The notes: generated by a model from the letters alone, not told the origin. Shown: positions 32,086 through 44,661, counted from the first letter of the stretch. The stretch: DNA of 64,000 bases from Pisolithus tinctorius (GCA_024663395.1 JANFAH010000012.1:372001-436000), one strand, 5' to 3'. Numbers and translations are program-made.

Positions 32086-32799
32086 TGTCAAGTCCGGGCC
32101 TACTCCGACCAACTCTGACGCTTAATAAGGTCTAGAGGAGGGTCCGGAAGCAAGTCCGACACACAGGGACAGAACTCCGACTAGCGGAGTGTCAGCAGGA
32201 ATGAAGACCACCGAGACAAAGGCAGAGCGGAGTGAGGGTGTCAGGTTTAGCTCGTGTGCTACCCCCTTGCACGATCTCAGCCCTCGTATTTCAGAGGGAG
32301 AGTACAGATGGAGAGTCGGAGACAACTCCGACAGGCAGAAGACGGAATCAGAGGGAGTAGGAACTAAGTTGATATTCGTACTGAAGAACAGCAGAGTACA
32401 GTACATGTTTTTATACTACTACAGAGGTACAGTAATTGGAATCGGAACTGACATACGGAGACTCATAAGTTTTCAAGTAAAATTTCCTGGACGACGAATG
32501 AAGGGTAGACAGAGGACATACGAACAGGTAACACAGAACATCCAGAAAAGGAAACAGTCCAGGCGCTGGACCACACGGTGAGCACGCTGTGGAGTACCTG
32601 ACTGCGAAGGTAGTCACATGACCCCTCAGAGAACGGACCGCTCGGTCCGGTAGGAGGGCAACACAAGTCCGACAGCAGTCGGAGCGGAGATGGTTCACAA
32701 CCAACAGAAGTTGGGTGGAGTTGGTGCGGAGTGAGTGGATGACCGGCGGAAAAGGATGCAGAGTGAGCAAAGACCTATGACGAACGCATGGTTATGACA
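32086..32799 (-). repeat. 5' LTR of element 2
   Basis: 714 bp, same length as 24666-25379. TATA box on the minus strand at 32415-32408. Adjacent to the satellite on the right with target duplication GGCCC. Confidence 0.95.
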
Positions 32800-33960
32800 G
32801 GCCCATCCATGTGTTGTGACCATGTAATTGATATTACTGATGGGCCCGTCCTTATGTTGCGACATGGGCGTATCTTACTAGACAGGCCTGTCTATGTGTT
32901 GTGACACTGTAAATGATATTACTGATGGGCCCATCTTTATGTTGCAACAGGCATACGTGTTGCTATTGATGGGCCCATCCATGTGTTGTGACCGTGTAAT
33001 TGATATTGCTCTTGGGCCCGTCCTTATGTTGCAACATGGGCATATCTTACTAGATGGGCCCATCTATGTGTTGTCACACTGTAAATGATATTACTGACGG
33101 GCCCATCTTTATGTTGCAACAGGCATACATGTTGCTATTGATGGGCCCATCCATGTGCTGTGACTGTGTAATTGACCTTGCTGAAAGGCCTGTCTTTATG
33201 TTGTGACACAGGTGCATCTTACTAGACGGGCCCGTCCATGTGTTGTGACCCCATAAATGATATATATTGAAGGGCCTGTCTTTATGTTGTGACAGGTACA
33301 TCTTACTATGGATGGGCCCACCCATGTGTTGTGATGGTATAAATGATATTATGGAAGGGCCCATCCATATGTTTTGATGCCATAAATGATATTACTGATG
33401 GGCCCATCTTTATGTTGCGGCAGGGATGCATCTTACTAGACAGGCCCATCTATGTGTTGTGATGCTGTCAATGATATTACTGATGGGCCCGTCCTTATGT
33501 TGCGACAGGTGTACATCTTGCTATGGATGGGCCTGTCTATATGTTGTGACAGGGGTATATTATCCCAAAGATGGGCCCTTCCATATGTTGCCAACTCTGT
33601 AATCTATCATAGAGGGGCCCCTCTTTATGTTGTGACCCTATAAAGCATATGATGGGTGGGCCCGTCCATATGTTGTGACCTTCTTCATGATACAATAGGC
33701 AGGCCCATCCATGTCTTACAGTAGCTCAGCATACTTACTTGGTCACAGGCCTGTCTATATGTTGCAGCATCCTTACCCTCCACAGGCCCTCCCATATGTT
33801 GTGGAATTGCACTTACAGGCCTGTACATATGTTGCTCTCACTATAGGCCCTCAGGCCTGTCCATGTGTCATGGCTAATCTATTTAGATGGGCCTGTCATG
33901 GGGTCTATATAAGTGTTGGCATTTTGGCATGCAGGCTACCTATATGTTGTGACTAAATGG
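32800..33960 (+). repeat. Satellite block 3, decaying into a promoter-like tail
   Basis: Continues the 43-bp GGCC repeat in phase after element 2: the D-type spacer precedes the insertion and the A-type follows it. Periodicity loosens towards 33500. The last 250 bp (about 33700-33960) closely match 56330-56600, including a TATATAAG box. Confidence 0.88.
33906..33913 (+). promoter_or_regulatory. TATA-like box at end of satellite block 3
   Basis: TATATAAG within 'gggtctatataagtgttgg'. The same word and surroundings occur at 56547-56554. Conservation in two copies suggests it belongs to a repeated unit; transcription is unproven. Confidence 0.5.
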
Positions 33961-34989
33961 ACTACATGGGGTCAGTAGATGAGCTCTGGAGTTATCTCAC
34001 AGAAAAGCTTGAGAGGGGGAAGAGGGAGCAGGGAGAGCAGGGAGAGCAAGCATGAAAGGCACAGAGTAGAGAGTTCCCTTTTGTAAGGGAGAAACCTAAG
34101 AGGGAGATGAAGCTTGACCTCTTCCTTCTTGATGGTGGGAATGGTGGTAAAGTAAAGGTATCATAGGTGTACTACTTGCCAATGATGTCCAAGAGCACTA
34201 AACACATAGTCCATTCACTGTCACACACCTGATCAATCTCCTAGAGATAGGGAGAGACCAGCCTGGCACACTATGCAAACTACAGTGGGTGCAAGAATGT
34301 CGACTACTGGTCTACCTCTGCTGCCATGTGGGAACTACGACTATGTATGGCTCAGCCACTCTGGACCTTGTGGGCCCTCTTGATCAAGTGTTGCCCTACA
34401 TTCACTGAGCTTGACCTCAGGACAGTGTATATACATAATGTAAAACTCCCTAAGACATTTGCCCAACTGGCTCTGTCACTCAGGCACTCTCAGTCACACT
34501 GATGGAGGCAAAAAAGAAACTATGGGCAGAACTGCCCTCTATGAGTATTGTACTGCCATTGACCCTCAGCACCAGGTATGAAGGGATAGGGGAGAAGTTG
34601 TAATCTAGTTCGAGTGAAGCAACTAAAGATGAGAGTCTTCTCAGCTATCACTTCAAACCAGAGAGTTTGGGAGTGGAACCCATTGAATGAGGTTAAGGCT
34701 CAAAACAAACTAGATTAGAGAAACCAGCTATGACAAATGATGGGACTTATATACTGCCTTACTGTTTGTATGTACTACCACAAGAGAATGTTCTGGAAAG
34801 AAGTAAACAAAAGAGAGAACTATGCTATTGGACAAATGCAAACATGTGTTAGTAGCAAGGCATGGCCTTACTAAGTATCATGTAAGCATGAAAGAGTAAT
34901 TAAAAGGAAAAGTCCAAGATGACTAAGCATCCCTAGAGCATAACCCTAACCAGAGGGTGGATATATATAGGCAACTAGGAAATGTGGAA
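33961..34989. other. Non-coding, probably old transposon-derived sequence
   Basis: No ORF with a domain and no clear repeat apart from a purine-rich stretch at 34010-34110. I see no gene. Confidence 0.4.
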
Positions 34990-35308
34990 GTGAAAAGTCT
35001 ACCAGTCATTACACTTCCAGCTGCTCCCTTTCCTTTAGTTTTTGGGAAAGAGTTGCCTGAGTGAACTTCAAAACACCCTCCACTCATGAGCGGAAGTATG
35101 AAACAACTTGGTCTTGGGGTAGGTCTGGGTGCTTGTCAATGTATGCAAAGACTGTTAGCCAATCATTAAGAGTGAGATTTTCATGTCTTTTTGGCTTTGC
35201 CAAGATGGCTGATGTGGCAGGAGTACTTTTGGTTGGCTGTGCCCTTGGTTGCCAATTGTAGGGAGCTGGCTTTGGCCATGGTCTACACTCCCCAAGCTCA
35301 GCTGGCAT
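34990..35308 (-). pseudogene. CENPB-type HTH (Tigger-like) transposase fragment
   Basis: The minus strand reads KPKRHENLTLNDWLTVFAYI, then DKHPDLPQDQVVSYF, a TGA, and EGVLKFTQATLSQKL. This resembles the N-terminal helix-turn-helix of Tigger/pogo-like (DDE_1, CENPB-type) transposases in mushroom genomes. Only the first 100 or so residues remain, with no catalytic part nearby, and a TGA lies in the middle, so it is a dead fragment. Confidence 0.6.
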
Positions 35309-36341
35309 GGTGGTCTGTAGTGAACAGTTTTTTTTTTCACTTCTGTACCCTATTTGTGCTAGTACAGGCTAGTGCTGAGCTCTGATCTGCCATGTGGCAA
35401 GTCACCCTAACAAATTCCATATGCTTGTCACTGCTAACAGGGTATCTCATACTGTATGAAAGTAGTTTGTGGGCTATACATTATACATTACACAAAAATA
35501 CAGCATTTTCCCTGCATACCACAGTGGGAATTGCCTAAAGTCCATATGTTATGAGAATTATACATTATGACCAGATATATTATGAGAAAGTGTACTGTAC
35601 CATGTTGTGATCTCCTGAATGTGTACTCTCAGCATAAAAACTCATAGCCAATCACACCATTGTCACTGGCACCCACATCATTGACATACAAGTGGCACAT
35701 GCCACTGTGCATGATTTTCAAGCACACACCCAAATATGTGCTTCCAGGTGGTCTGCATGATGATGCATAGTGTAAGGAGCAGAAAACCCCAACCTACCAA
35801 GAGGCAACCCCAAAGGAGACCTATGCATGTGACCAGGGCCTCCACTCCAGTATGATTGGCAGTCACAAAGAGTTTACAGACCTGGGCCTAACAGCATCCA
35901 GGAATTCATCAATTTAGGAAAGTAGCTACAAGTTCACTTATGGAAGCTACAGTTGATGATCACAAGCCATTTTCAGCAACATCAGTTCATTTAAGTATCT
36001 AGAACTGTAGATATTATACACACCTACAAGATTTAGTAGAAGTAATTTAAGATTGGTACAAAGTACAAGTGTTGTACAGGGTTTCAGATCACAGGTGCAT
36101 TTTCTCAATGTTAGCAGGGAGTACGACCCCCAAATACCAGTTGGGGAGGGGTCCCGAGATGAGTCAGTGTTCGGAATTCGCCGAACCCACTCCTCTTGAC
36201 TTCCATTGCAACTTCAATAGTCAGTTGTGTACATTGGTCACACGACAGAAGTGATATTAACTTGCAAACCGTTCCACAGGAGAAGGTGGCTGCAAGTCTA
36301 AAAGATGGTCAGGAGGAACCGCGGTAAGTACCATAGCAGGT
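35309..36341. other. AT-rich spacer
   Basis: Several short ORFs without domains. Composition changes near 36100, where the CG-richer gene island begins. Nothing assigned. Confidence 0.4.
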
Positions 36342-39117
36342 TTACATAAGACCCTCCGATATCCCTGTGCCGAGTCTACAAGCTACTTGAGCTGCGGAAC
36401 ACGCATCACGTTTTGGTGCAGTGGAAAGCATGGCGAGCTCGTTCTGCGTAGACGGTGACAACCCATGAAAAAAATCCCGCAAATGTTTACGGTTCAACTT
36501 TCCAGTGAGGGTACATGGCAGCGCATCCACCGGGATCCAGAGTTCAGGGTAACAGAACTTCAGTAACCTCGGCTGAATGAAAGACATCAAGCGGAGGATC
36601 TCAGCTTTGACATCGTCTGCAATCTGAAGCTTCAAACTATGTGGACCACTGACGAAGCGCGGCGCAAGGAATGAAGCGATGCGTGGCTCTTCGTTGTATG
36701 TGACAACCTCTACTGCTATCGACCACTTGCTTTCGGCCGCGTGGAGAGCAGCCTCGATTTCTCCTGCGGTGGGTAAGACCTCATAAATTGCAAACCGAAA
36801 TGATGAATTAACACACCCAGCTCGATTCTGTAAGCATGTAGTTGGACTTGGCTGTCTCGACGGCCGGTGAGGTAAAGTCTTCCCTCGTGATTAACACTGG
36901 GGAAACCGGCATTCGAAGATCAGAATGAGCAGGACGCGTTAAAACTCACCGGCCGAAGTCACCAGTTCGGTACATCCTAAACTCTCTCCTGAATGGGTCC
37001 ATCAAGAACGATCGCGCGGTAGCCTCTGGGTCTCCAAGGTAACCCAAGCCTACAGTTGGACCGGACACGAATATCTCCCCTACGCAGCCAACTGGCTCAA
37101 ACTTCATGTCAGAACCTAAAACGTAAAGTCGTGTCTGCCCTCCAATACTGAACCCCACGGGGGTGTTGTTTGATGCTGACGAGCGCACAGGAGTTTCCAC
37201 CGTGAGAGCGCAGATGGACTCGCTGGGACCGAAAGCGTTGAGTAGCGTTCGTCCTTCACCAAGCCATTCTGCGTAACCCGTTTGTAAGAGGGAGAAGCTA
37301 CAGAAGATGAGACGCACTCTCTCGTACGAACTTGGTCAAGGTTTCACCGGTGAAAACAACCGATTTCAAGAATGGGTAATCTGCAGGGTGCAACTGCATA
37401 CCCTGTGTCGGCGTAAGGGTAATCGAGTTGGCCTTCGTTGCAACGAGGGCTTCATGTATGTGGAAAATGATTTCAGGGATCATAGCTATACAAACCGTTC
37501 CGCCTACGTAATGCGTGAGGAAGATTTCTTCGATAGAGCCATCCCAGTACAATTCATACACCTGTATAGTGTATCACCGATTGCGCACAACGACAGAGAC
37601 GAAGATCATCTTACCATGAGCTGACGTGTCTCCATCGTACGACCAAAAGCGGGTGCAGCTTCGACAATCCAGTGCACCAAATTCGAATGCGACGTCATGC
37701 ATTTTTTCGGGGGACCAGTCGATCCACTCGTAAAACCTAGGTACGCCAGAGTGTTTTTCGGATTTCCAATGGGGAAGAGGTCAGGCTGCCAAGTGCTGTC
37801 TAAGTGGCACCATTTCTCCGTCATGGTGTCTATCGAAACAATAGTCTGTTTCCGGCTCATCGTACGCAACTTCTCCTCTAGTGATGTAACCGTCAGGAAT
37901 AACGAGCAGTTAGTCATATCGACCGTTTGGTGGAAGAGTATGGCAGGCATGTCAATGTCGACAGCGAGATATGCCGCGCCGACCTTTAGGATCGCATAGA
38001 GGAGAACGATTGCCGTTGGAGACTGCGTCAAGAAAAGAAGTACAATGTCACCGGGACGAACAGATAAAACGTCTTTCAGGTATTGCGCGCATTGATTGGA
38101 AGCGGCGTCGAGTCCAGAATAGGTATATACCACTTTTCCATCGCATTCAACGGCGACGTTGTCTGGATGAGTAAGGGCACGACGTGCCAGCAGATCGTAA
38201 ACGTAAGAGTAACGTGCGGGGTTCTCCGGTTCAGCTAAACAGTTGATCTTGACGACAGAAGGGAGTTCCTGCACGAACGCACGCTCATTCGCAGTCATCA
38301 TATTGACCTCCGCACCAGACAGTGAGGGGTTAACGAGGAGTTGCTCAAACGCAAGAACGAGGTGGTCGAGCATATACTGCACATCTTGCGCGTCGAAGGC
38401 ACTGGGATCGAATCTCAAAGTAAAGGTGAACGACCGCGATGGGGTATACAAGAGTGTTAGATCCAGCGGCGTGTCGTATGAGCGGAAATGCGACCGCTGA
38501 GGTAAGGAACATAGCGAAAACCCAGGCTCCTCGAGGATCTCTACAACAGAGTGGATTGCCTCGTCTATCTCTATCACGCTCCGAGAGACTTCCCAAGCTA
38601 CCGAAGCATGAATGGTATCTTGAGCTAGTTGCGTGGACAGCTGTTCTCGAGCAGGGGAAGTCGAGGCAAACTGAACCCGTCGAGGGACGAAAGGGATCCT
38701 GGGCAAAACTAGATACATATTATTCTTCAGCGGCAAAATTCAAAAGACATCAGATGACATGCCTTCAGCAACGAGGACATCGTTAGTGCCGGCATGTTGT
38801 GACAGAACGACAGACCAAGCATAAAGCAGCGTCAATCGAATGTCATCGTGCTTCATTCGTTCCAGAGGAGGATGCTCCAGATCTGAGCTTGATTTCGTGA
38901 TGCAAATAGAAGCGGAGGCTGAAGGTGCACGAACACGTTCGGTGAGAGGGACCGAGTCGAAATCTGACAACAAGGTGTGCCAGTAGCGCTCAGAATCTGC
39001 GCATAACTGGCTGGTTATCATAGTACGCCCAGATGGCGGAGAAACCGCAGAAGACGAGGAGCAACAGAAGCCGATGTAGTGAAGGGCACCTAGAAAGGCA
39101 GAGTTATCAAAGAACAA
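36342..39117 (-). pseudogene. Partial non-ribosomal peptide synthetase (end of C domain plus A domain)
   Basis: The minus strand carries the second half of a condensation-like domain (YWHTLLSDFDSVPLTERVR, then VEILEEPGFSL and FTLRFDPSAFDAQDVQYML), followed by an adenylation domain, which activates an amino acid as its adenylate. Core motifs are visible: A3 as FTSGSTGPPKK (about 37740), EIFLTHYVGGTVCIA, A5 NAFGPSE (about 37230), A6 GEIFVSGPTVGLGYLGDP, A7 YRTGDFGR and A10 LPCTLTGKLNRKHLR (about 36490). Introns separate the A-domain exons near 37570-37610, 37300 and 36800-36950. An HHxxxDG motif and a carrier (T) domain are not visible, and a TGA occurs at about 38742-38740 in the only sensible frame, so the product would be a broken or heavily reduced NRPS. 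The substrate cannot be predicted by eye. Confidence 0.72.
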
Positions 39118-39646
39118 GGGACTAGGAAGTAAAATAGTGATGGCCTGCTATGAACATCGAGGAGGATATAAAATCAAGTCAGATTATTAGGCCCGCTCAA
39201 AGTTGAACAGTGTTCGCTCTACGCGTTCAACCAGTTAGCTAGGGGAGAGAGCGTAAGCCAGTGCTTATGGGAAAGGATCTATGTAGAACGTCATCACCAA
39301 AATTGTCAAACTCCGCTATTGCCCGATAAGGAATATATTTTCGAGTGGCTGTGCCGCTGACGCGCCGCGAGTCGGTCTCGTGATACCGTGCACCCCCGCG
39401 CGTCCTGTCGATTGCTGAGGCAACGACATAGCATTTATCGATCTACATCAACACCCAGCGCGCGCTGGTTACTATATATTGCGTCTACCACACATGCCTG
39501 TACATATCGATGAATATATATAACACCACAAGTTCATTGTTCCGGGCCTTGCCAATCACTTCATTAGAATGCACTCCTACGACATGCTCGGTAGTAAAAC
39601 ATAGTTACACTTTACAGTAATCCGTACTGAGAGGGAAATTGAAAAT
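39118..39646. other. Spacer upstream of the NRPS remnant
   Basis: Could hide lost or unrecognised 5' NRPS exons: an intron-like 3' splice site (CTTTCTAG) lies at the start of the first visible exon. No coding seen. Confidence 0.4.
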
Positions 39647-40216
39647 CTAAGAGGAGCTCCGGCGACGTTTAAGCTTCTTGCGCACCATAGCAAGCTCGTT
39701 GACAACGACCGGAGGAACAAGGGGAGTGACAAAATATTCGGAGGGCGAGCGCTGCTTGAATACCTGGCAGGGAGTTGCAGAGCATGGGCTGTGAGCAGAC
39801 ATCAGTAGAGAAACCACAAAGAATACCCTACGGCGCACCTAAACTTTACATTCTCCACGTCTTGCAATGTAGGCTCACACTTTACTGTGAGTGTAGTATT
39901 GTCGGCTTGGGTGAGGGAGGGGTCACTGGCTTGCGTGGCCTGCTCCTTTGTCTCCTTGCTGTCTGTTTGTATAGCAACATCATGACAAGGCTTCCTGGGA
40001 TAGGGGAACAATTAGAATACACATTTAAATGTAAAAGGATAGCTTGTGTTACCTACTGCAGACGTCTTTCAGACGAAACACGACTCGTTTCCTGCCAGGG
40101 GTGGTGATGTTGACATTGAAGTAATGCGTGTTCCAGGATGAAAGGGCGCCATTGATTTCAAGGTAGACGACATCTTGAAGCATGTTGACGGTCGTTGCCC
40201 TGATTTCGCCTGCCAT
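39647..40216 (-). CDS. Small unknown three-exon gene
   Basis: A splice model with GT..AG introns gives 153 residues: exon 1 40216-40053, intron 58 bp, exon 2 39994-39839, intron 50 bp, exon 3 39788-39647. The protein starts MAGEIRATTVNMLQDVVYLE, has a hydrophobic/polar mix (LSSWNTHYFNVNITTPG), a Gln/Thr/Glu-rich middle (VAIQTDSKETKEQATQAS) and a basic C-terminus (VRKKLKRRRSSS) like a nuclear localisation signal. The frame is open further upstream, so the start may lie 5'. I do not recognise a family. Tandem with the Plavaka gene on the same strand. Confidence 0.45.
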
Positions 40217-40443
40217 TATTACCCTGTTGTAGTAAGGCCCCGTGTCGGAAGCAAAACGGCCACTGCCACTCGGAAGCAGATCGGCAAATTCCGGTAATGC
40301 AAATTACAAAGTAACTATAATTGCATCTGTTGAGAAATGACGTCGAATATATAATGATTTAACGTGAATATATGTGTACACATTCAAGCTGAGAGGCATC
40401 TAAGAAGAGGAAATCATTGACTTTGAATGAAAATGACGAGTGA

Positions 40444-43400
40444 CTAAAGCATCCCATATCCCTCCTGGGCATACAAGTTCTCGTTATCATCGAGGCCTGC
40501 CACCATTTCACCGTCACTATCGTCCGATTTGTCGTCGTCAGGCTCGCTGGAGCTTCCCTCATCCTCGTCCAGGTCTGTATCATCATCTTCCTCTTCTCCA
40601 CTCATCTCGTTGTCCTCCTCGGCTCCTTGCGCTGTATCAGCTTCTTCGCGCGTGCCACTGACCTCCTCACCAGCGGTTTGACAGTCCGATTGTAAGAAGG
40701 AATCCCACTCCCTGGATACCTTATGCCCAATGCCGCCGCCTCGAAACCGCATGAACATATCTCGATCAACAAACCTATCTGAGCTTTAAGTACACATCCA
40801 TGCCGATTTATTTCCTCACTTACATGTTAACATCAAAATATCGCCAGTCCTCATGGAGGTCCTCATCAGGCCGCACGAACGATGGTCCTAAATATTCAGA
40901 TGTTCGTCCGAGCGAGAAAGCTGGAATCAGATGGACGCCACGAATGACTACATCTGGGTCCAAAAACCCAAACGCATCCGGGTCATCGTCGGAAATGAAT
41001 CCTACCCGATACAGTCGGCGTGCAGCAAACCCTGATCCCCCTGGTCTGCCGTTATCGCGGCCGAACCACCGCACAAAGAGCACGTTCATCTGCTTTATCC
41101 CATCAGATGAGGCATTGTTGTCATAGTACCGTACATTGACGTGGAAAATTTTAATGACACGTGTGTACCAATATGGGTGACGACAATCATCTGTCTCGTG
41201 TGACAAGAGCATGATGTCGGCACGAGTGCATGGATTAATGGTGTCCTGTTCTCGGCGGAGGTCGTAGGTTGTATAGTTGACACGCAACATCTGATGCTCG
41301 TACATCATATTATGTGAGATGATAAGATTGTCGCGGTCGGCGTCGGAAAAGCTCGGTGGGTCACCAGTGTAGTCCACTCCAAGAATGCGTTCAAGGAGAT
41401 GGTCTTTGAGGCGGTCAACAAAGTCCTGCGAAGAGTTAGTTGGTCGCACGCAGCCATGCACACCAGATGACATACCTCAGTGGCTCTGTCACCTGCCAAT
41501 GAACTCAGCCAACCAGGGATGTCCACAGGAATTCGCGATGACGCTGCAATGTGATAATGTTGAGAAGGTGAAGACCTCTCACGTTTCTGCCTTGGGCGGT
41601 TTTCACCACCGCTTTCACTTCCTTCAGTGTCGTCGCATGCCAATTTATCAAGAGACTTGACTATTCGGTCAATAACTTGTTCTCGAGCCTCGTGTTTGCT
41701 CATGGATGCCATTGTTGTAGCATGGTTCTTCGAAGTTCGTGGGTACCGCCGCTTCAACCGCCTGTGTTCAAATTCGCCCTATGAAATTCATCTGTAAGTG
41801 TTTTACAATTGTGCGAAAACAATCCTACTGGTTGCGTTGTATAATTATCTGTTGTACCACGTTGTTGGATTGTGTTTGGATAGTCACCTAGGGCGTGGAA
41901 CTTGTACGTTTGCAGATTGAGGAATTTGCGTTTGGGTCCAGATGACCCAGCTGAGCTCGATGTACCGGTCTTTACTGCCATTGCTGTGGTACGGTGGCCG
42001 TGGACAGCTGTCTCTTGTGGTAGTTCACGTGTGTCGTAGTACTCACACATCGTCTTCATGAAAGTACGGACCGTCTGACCTAGAGAGACTGTTGCAGAGT
42101 CAAACAAGTCTAGTGTGTCGGATGTATGGAGCCGAAGTTTTGCATATGCATGCCAAGTAGCAAGGTCAAATAGTAGGTTGAGTATGCGACTGTTGTGAGG
42201 CTCCGGCAGCAAATTTTCGAAGGGAGGCATAGCGCACTAATCCAGGCAGAGTCAAATAGGTAGACGATGTTTGTCTCTGGCTCGCACGAACCTGTAATAA
42301 GTCCTCAAAGTCTCGTGCTGCGAGTCTCTTCATGGCTGACACATTGCGGGCAAACTTCCGAATCGTTCCACGACCAAAAGTAGGGATGTTTCAAAATCTG
42401 GTGAATGTATTTAGTAACGAACATGCAAGTGGAGATTGGGATTGGTCGAATCATTATGAGACAAGTACTTACCTTTTATTGAGTTCTTGTATACCGTCAC
42501 CTCCTGCCGCAAAGAGAACACGTAGTAGGTGTGTGAAAATCGCCTTCCATACACCAAGCTCGAATTCATGGAGCTGGTCCACGACCAGAAGGAGGAAAAA
42601 GTTAACCATGAATTGTAGCAGGCGTTCAGAGAACGCATTCTTAAATAGATTCCATTCAGCAGTCTTCTATATGTAGTTTACACTGAACACTGACCGTCGT
42701 TGGAACATAGGAGTGCTCGTCCAGTTGATATCCCACTCACTTTCCATTGACGGCTGCACCTTTCTGGAATATGAGCTTGCGTGCCCAACTGATGCGCCCC
42801 TGCCGTTCAATACTGTCCATCCGAACATGCCTGACACGGTGTCGCATATCGCGTGCCATGCCCATCTTCGAAAATGACTTTTTCGCTACAAGACATCGCG
42901 GACAGGCACATTTACCGAGAAATTTGATTCCCGCCACCAAGACCCTTAGGACGGCATTAGTATGGCACCCCAGCGACCAACAGCAAACTGACTTTTCTGG
43001 GTAATCAGCTGAATAAGAGAAAAAGCGGGGATATATCCGCCGTGTGATCCCATCAGCACACCGTATGACTATACCACTTTGGTAAGCATCCATGAACCAT
43101 GTGTCGAGGATTAAGTCCCAAATGGCGTGGAATAAATCACACTTGCAATGAGTGAGAATCTCCCTGGAGGACGCTTGACCGTAATGTCCCCTATAGATAT
43201 CTTGAAAGTTGTCCGGAAGCTGTGAGGGATAAGCACAAATGCGACGTACCAGCTACAGGAGCTACCATACCTTCGGAATGTAAGCGACATGGTGACATGC
43301 CATGGCTGTTGGCTTCCCTCTTAGATACTTCGACTGGTTCCCAAAATACATATAAAACGGCCACATTGACGCGTCTCCGAAGTTGGTAAGGTGTGTTGAG

Positions 43401-44661
43401 TCTGACCAAAGCATCAGGCACGCGACAACATGTTCTAGGTCTCCGTCCAGTTCACAAGGCAGTTTATTGACGTCTTCATGTGCATGAAGCATTTCCGGTG
43501 AGGAGTAGGCTTCTGAAAGTATGTCAATTACACGATCATCACTAACCTGCCAGCACTGTCTGAATGGCGTGGTGTGGAATGTCTTGAACTGTTCGCTTTG
43601 AAAGGCGCTTGTGATGATGTCAATGAGGTCCCGATGCCAGACTCCATCGATAATCATTTCGGGGGCAGCCGACTCAGATGGCCACTTCGACTTTTCATTT
43701 GGTAGGCGAACCGTGACAGCAGATCATCGCCATCCATATTCTTCCTTAAATGGGTTGTTCGTGCCAAGGAACTTGTCAAGTAGTTTGGCCTCACGCGAGT
43801 GGTGGAAACCGGTGAGCTCCCTTGGATTGCAGAGGGGGTGAGCCAGGAACTGGGCCAACCGGTCGAGTTCTGCAGCGGACTTCTGGTTGGTTCTGGAATA
43901 CTGCCAAGCCATCAAAATACTGCATGTGAGGTTGGTGAAAGGAGCAAATGTGGCCGCATGTGTGCAGCCACCTTCAAAACCTGGAACTCCCATAGACGCT
44001 GGGTCAGTGGTGCAAGTAGGTGGAAATGGGCCGTCCAGGCCTGGAGCATCGCAAACACTCCCAAGTGACTCATCAGGTATATGAGTTGGTCGGTTGGCAT
44101 AGACATGGTATAGTCCAAATGTGTCTGGGTCAGTTGTGAACGGCTCGAGACGCGGTATAGCAGGTGTATCGGACGGGGTGGACTCGGGCAAAGACAGAAC
44201 TGGTGAGTCAGGCCTCAAAGAACGTAGCTGAGCGGCTGAGAGAGGCATGTGCGCGAGGTGGGTTGAACTTCCAGGAAGGAAGTCAACGAAGCGAGCGGGC
44301 ATGCGAATATGCCGACCAGACCGACAGGACAGAACCGGCTCTGGTTGGTCCGCCCTGGGGGCAACCTCCATCGTAAACTGCGCATATGACAGCTGTCATA
44401 GTTGCAGATATATGGACAATAACTTACATCGATATTAGTAGCTAACACATCATAGTCATCCGAGTCTCCCGCTGGTATGTCGTCGGGGGGAGCCAGTAAG
44501 CAGGATTCAGCATCAGCTTGACGAGTTCTTTTCGGACGTCTCGTGCGTTCAAGATGGAATATTTGGTGCGATACCTCACGGAACTCGGGACACTGGGGTG
44601 TGTGTGCCGAGAGCTGCTTCTGAGTCTTGAAGAAAGCGTCACATCCAAAGCAGCTATACAT
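40444..44661 (-). mobile_element. Plavaka transposase gene (CACTA-like DNA transposon)
   Basis: A multi-exon minus-strand gene that looks nearly intact. The ATG at 44661 opens an N-terminal zinc-finger-like motif C-x2-C-x12-H-x3-C (residues 4-24); exon 1 ends at 44428, with a 48-bp intron to 44380. Successive exons show Plavaka signatures: DGVWHRDLIDIITSAFQ, LMLWSDSTHLTNFGDA, FYMYFGNQSKYLRGKP, CADGITRRIYPRFFSYSADY, a CACPRCL cluster, VDQLHEFELGVWKAIFTHLL (about 42560), PTFGRGTIRKFARN, and a C-terminal part ending RRLYRVGFISDDDPDAFGFL, GVHLIPAFSLGRTSEYLGPS and FMRFRGGGIGHKVSREWD. The tail after about 40680 is acidic and the stop is TAG 40444. The role is DNA transposition. I could not locate terminal inverted repeats, so whether the element is mobile is unknown. 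Confidence 0.88.

Larger units (their letters stand above)
24666..32799 (-). mobile_element. Element 2: complete Ty3/gypsy chromovirus nested in satellite
   Basis: An 8,134-bp LTR retrotransposon on the minus strand. Both LTRs are 714 bp. In element orientation it starts TGTCATAACC and ends CTTGACA. The target duplication is GGCCC (24661-24665 and 32800-32804), which is the satellite core itself. Order in element direction: 5' LTR (32086-32799), gag, pol with chromodomain, antisense spliced gene (plus strand), polypurine tract and 3' LTR (24666-25379). Pol has three TGA stops and gag one, so it is not autonomous, while the antisense gene is open. The organisation matches element 1, but LTRs and many protein positions differ, so it is a separate family of the same lineage. 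Confidence 0.95.
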
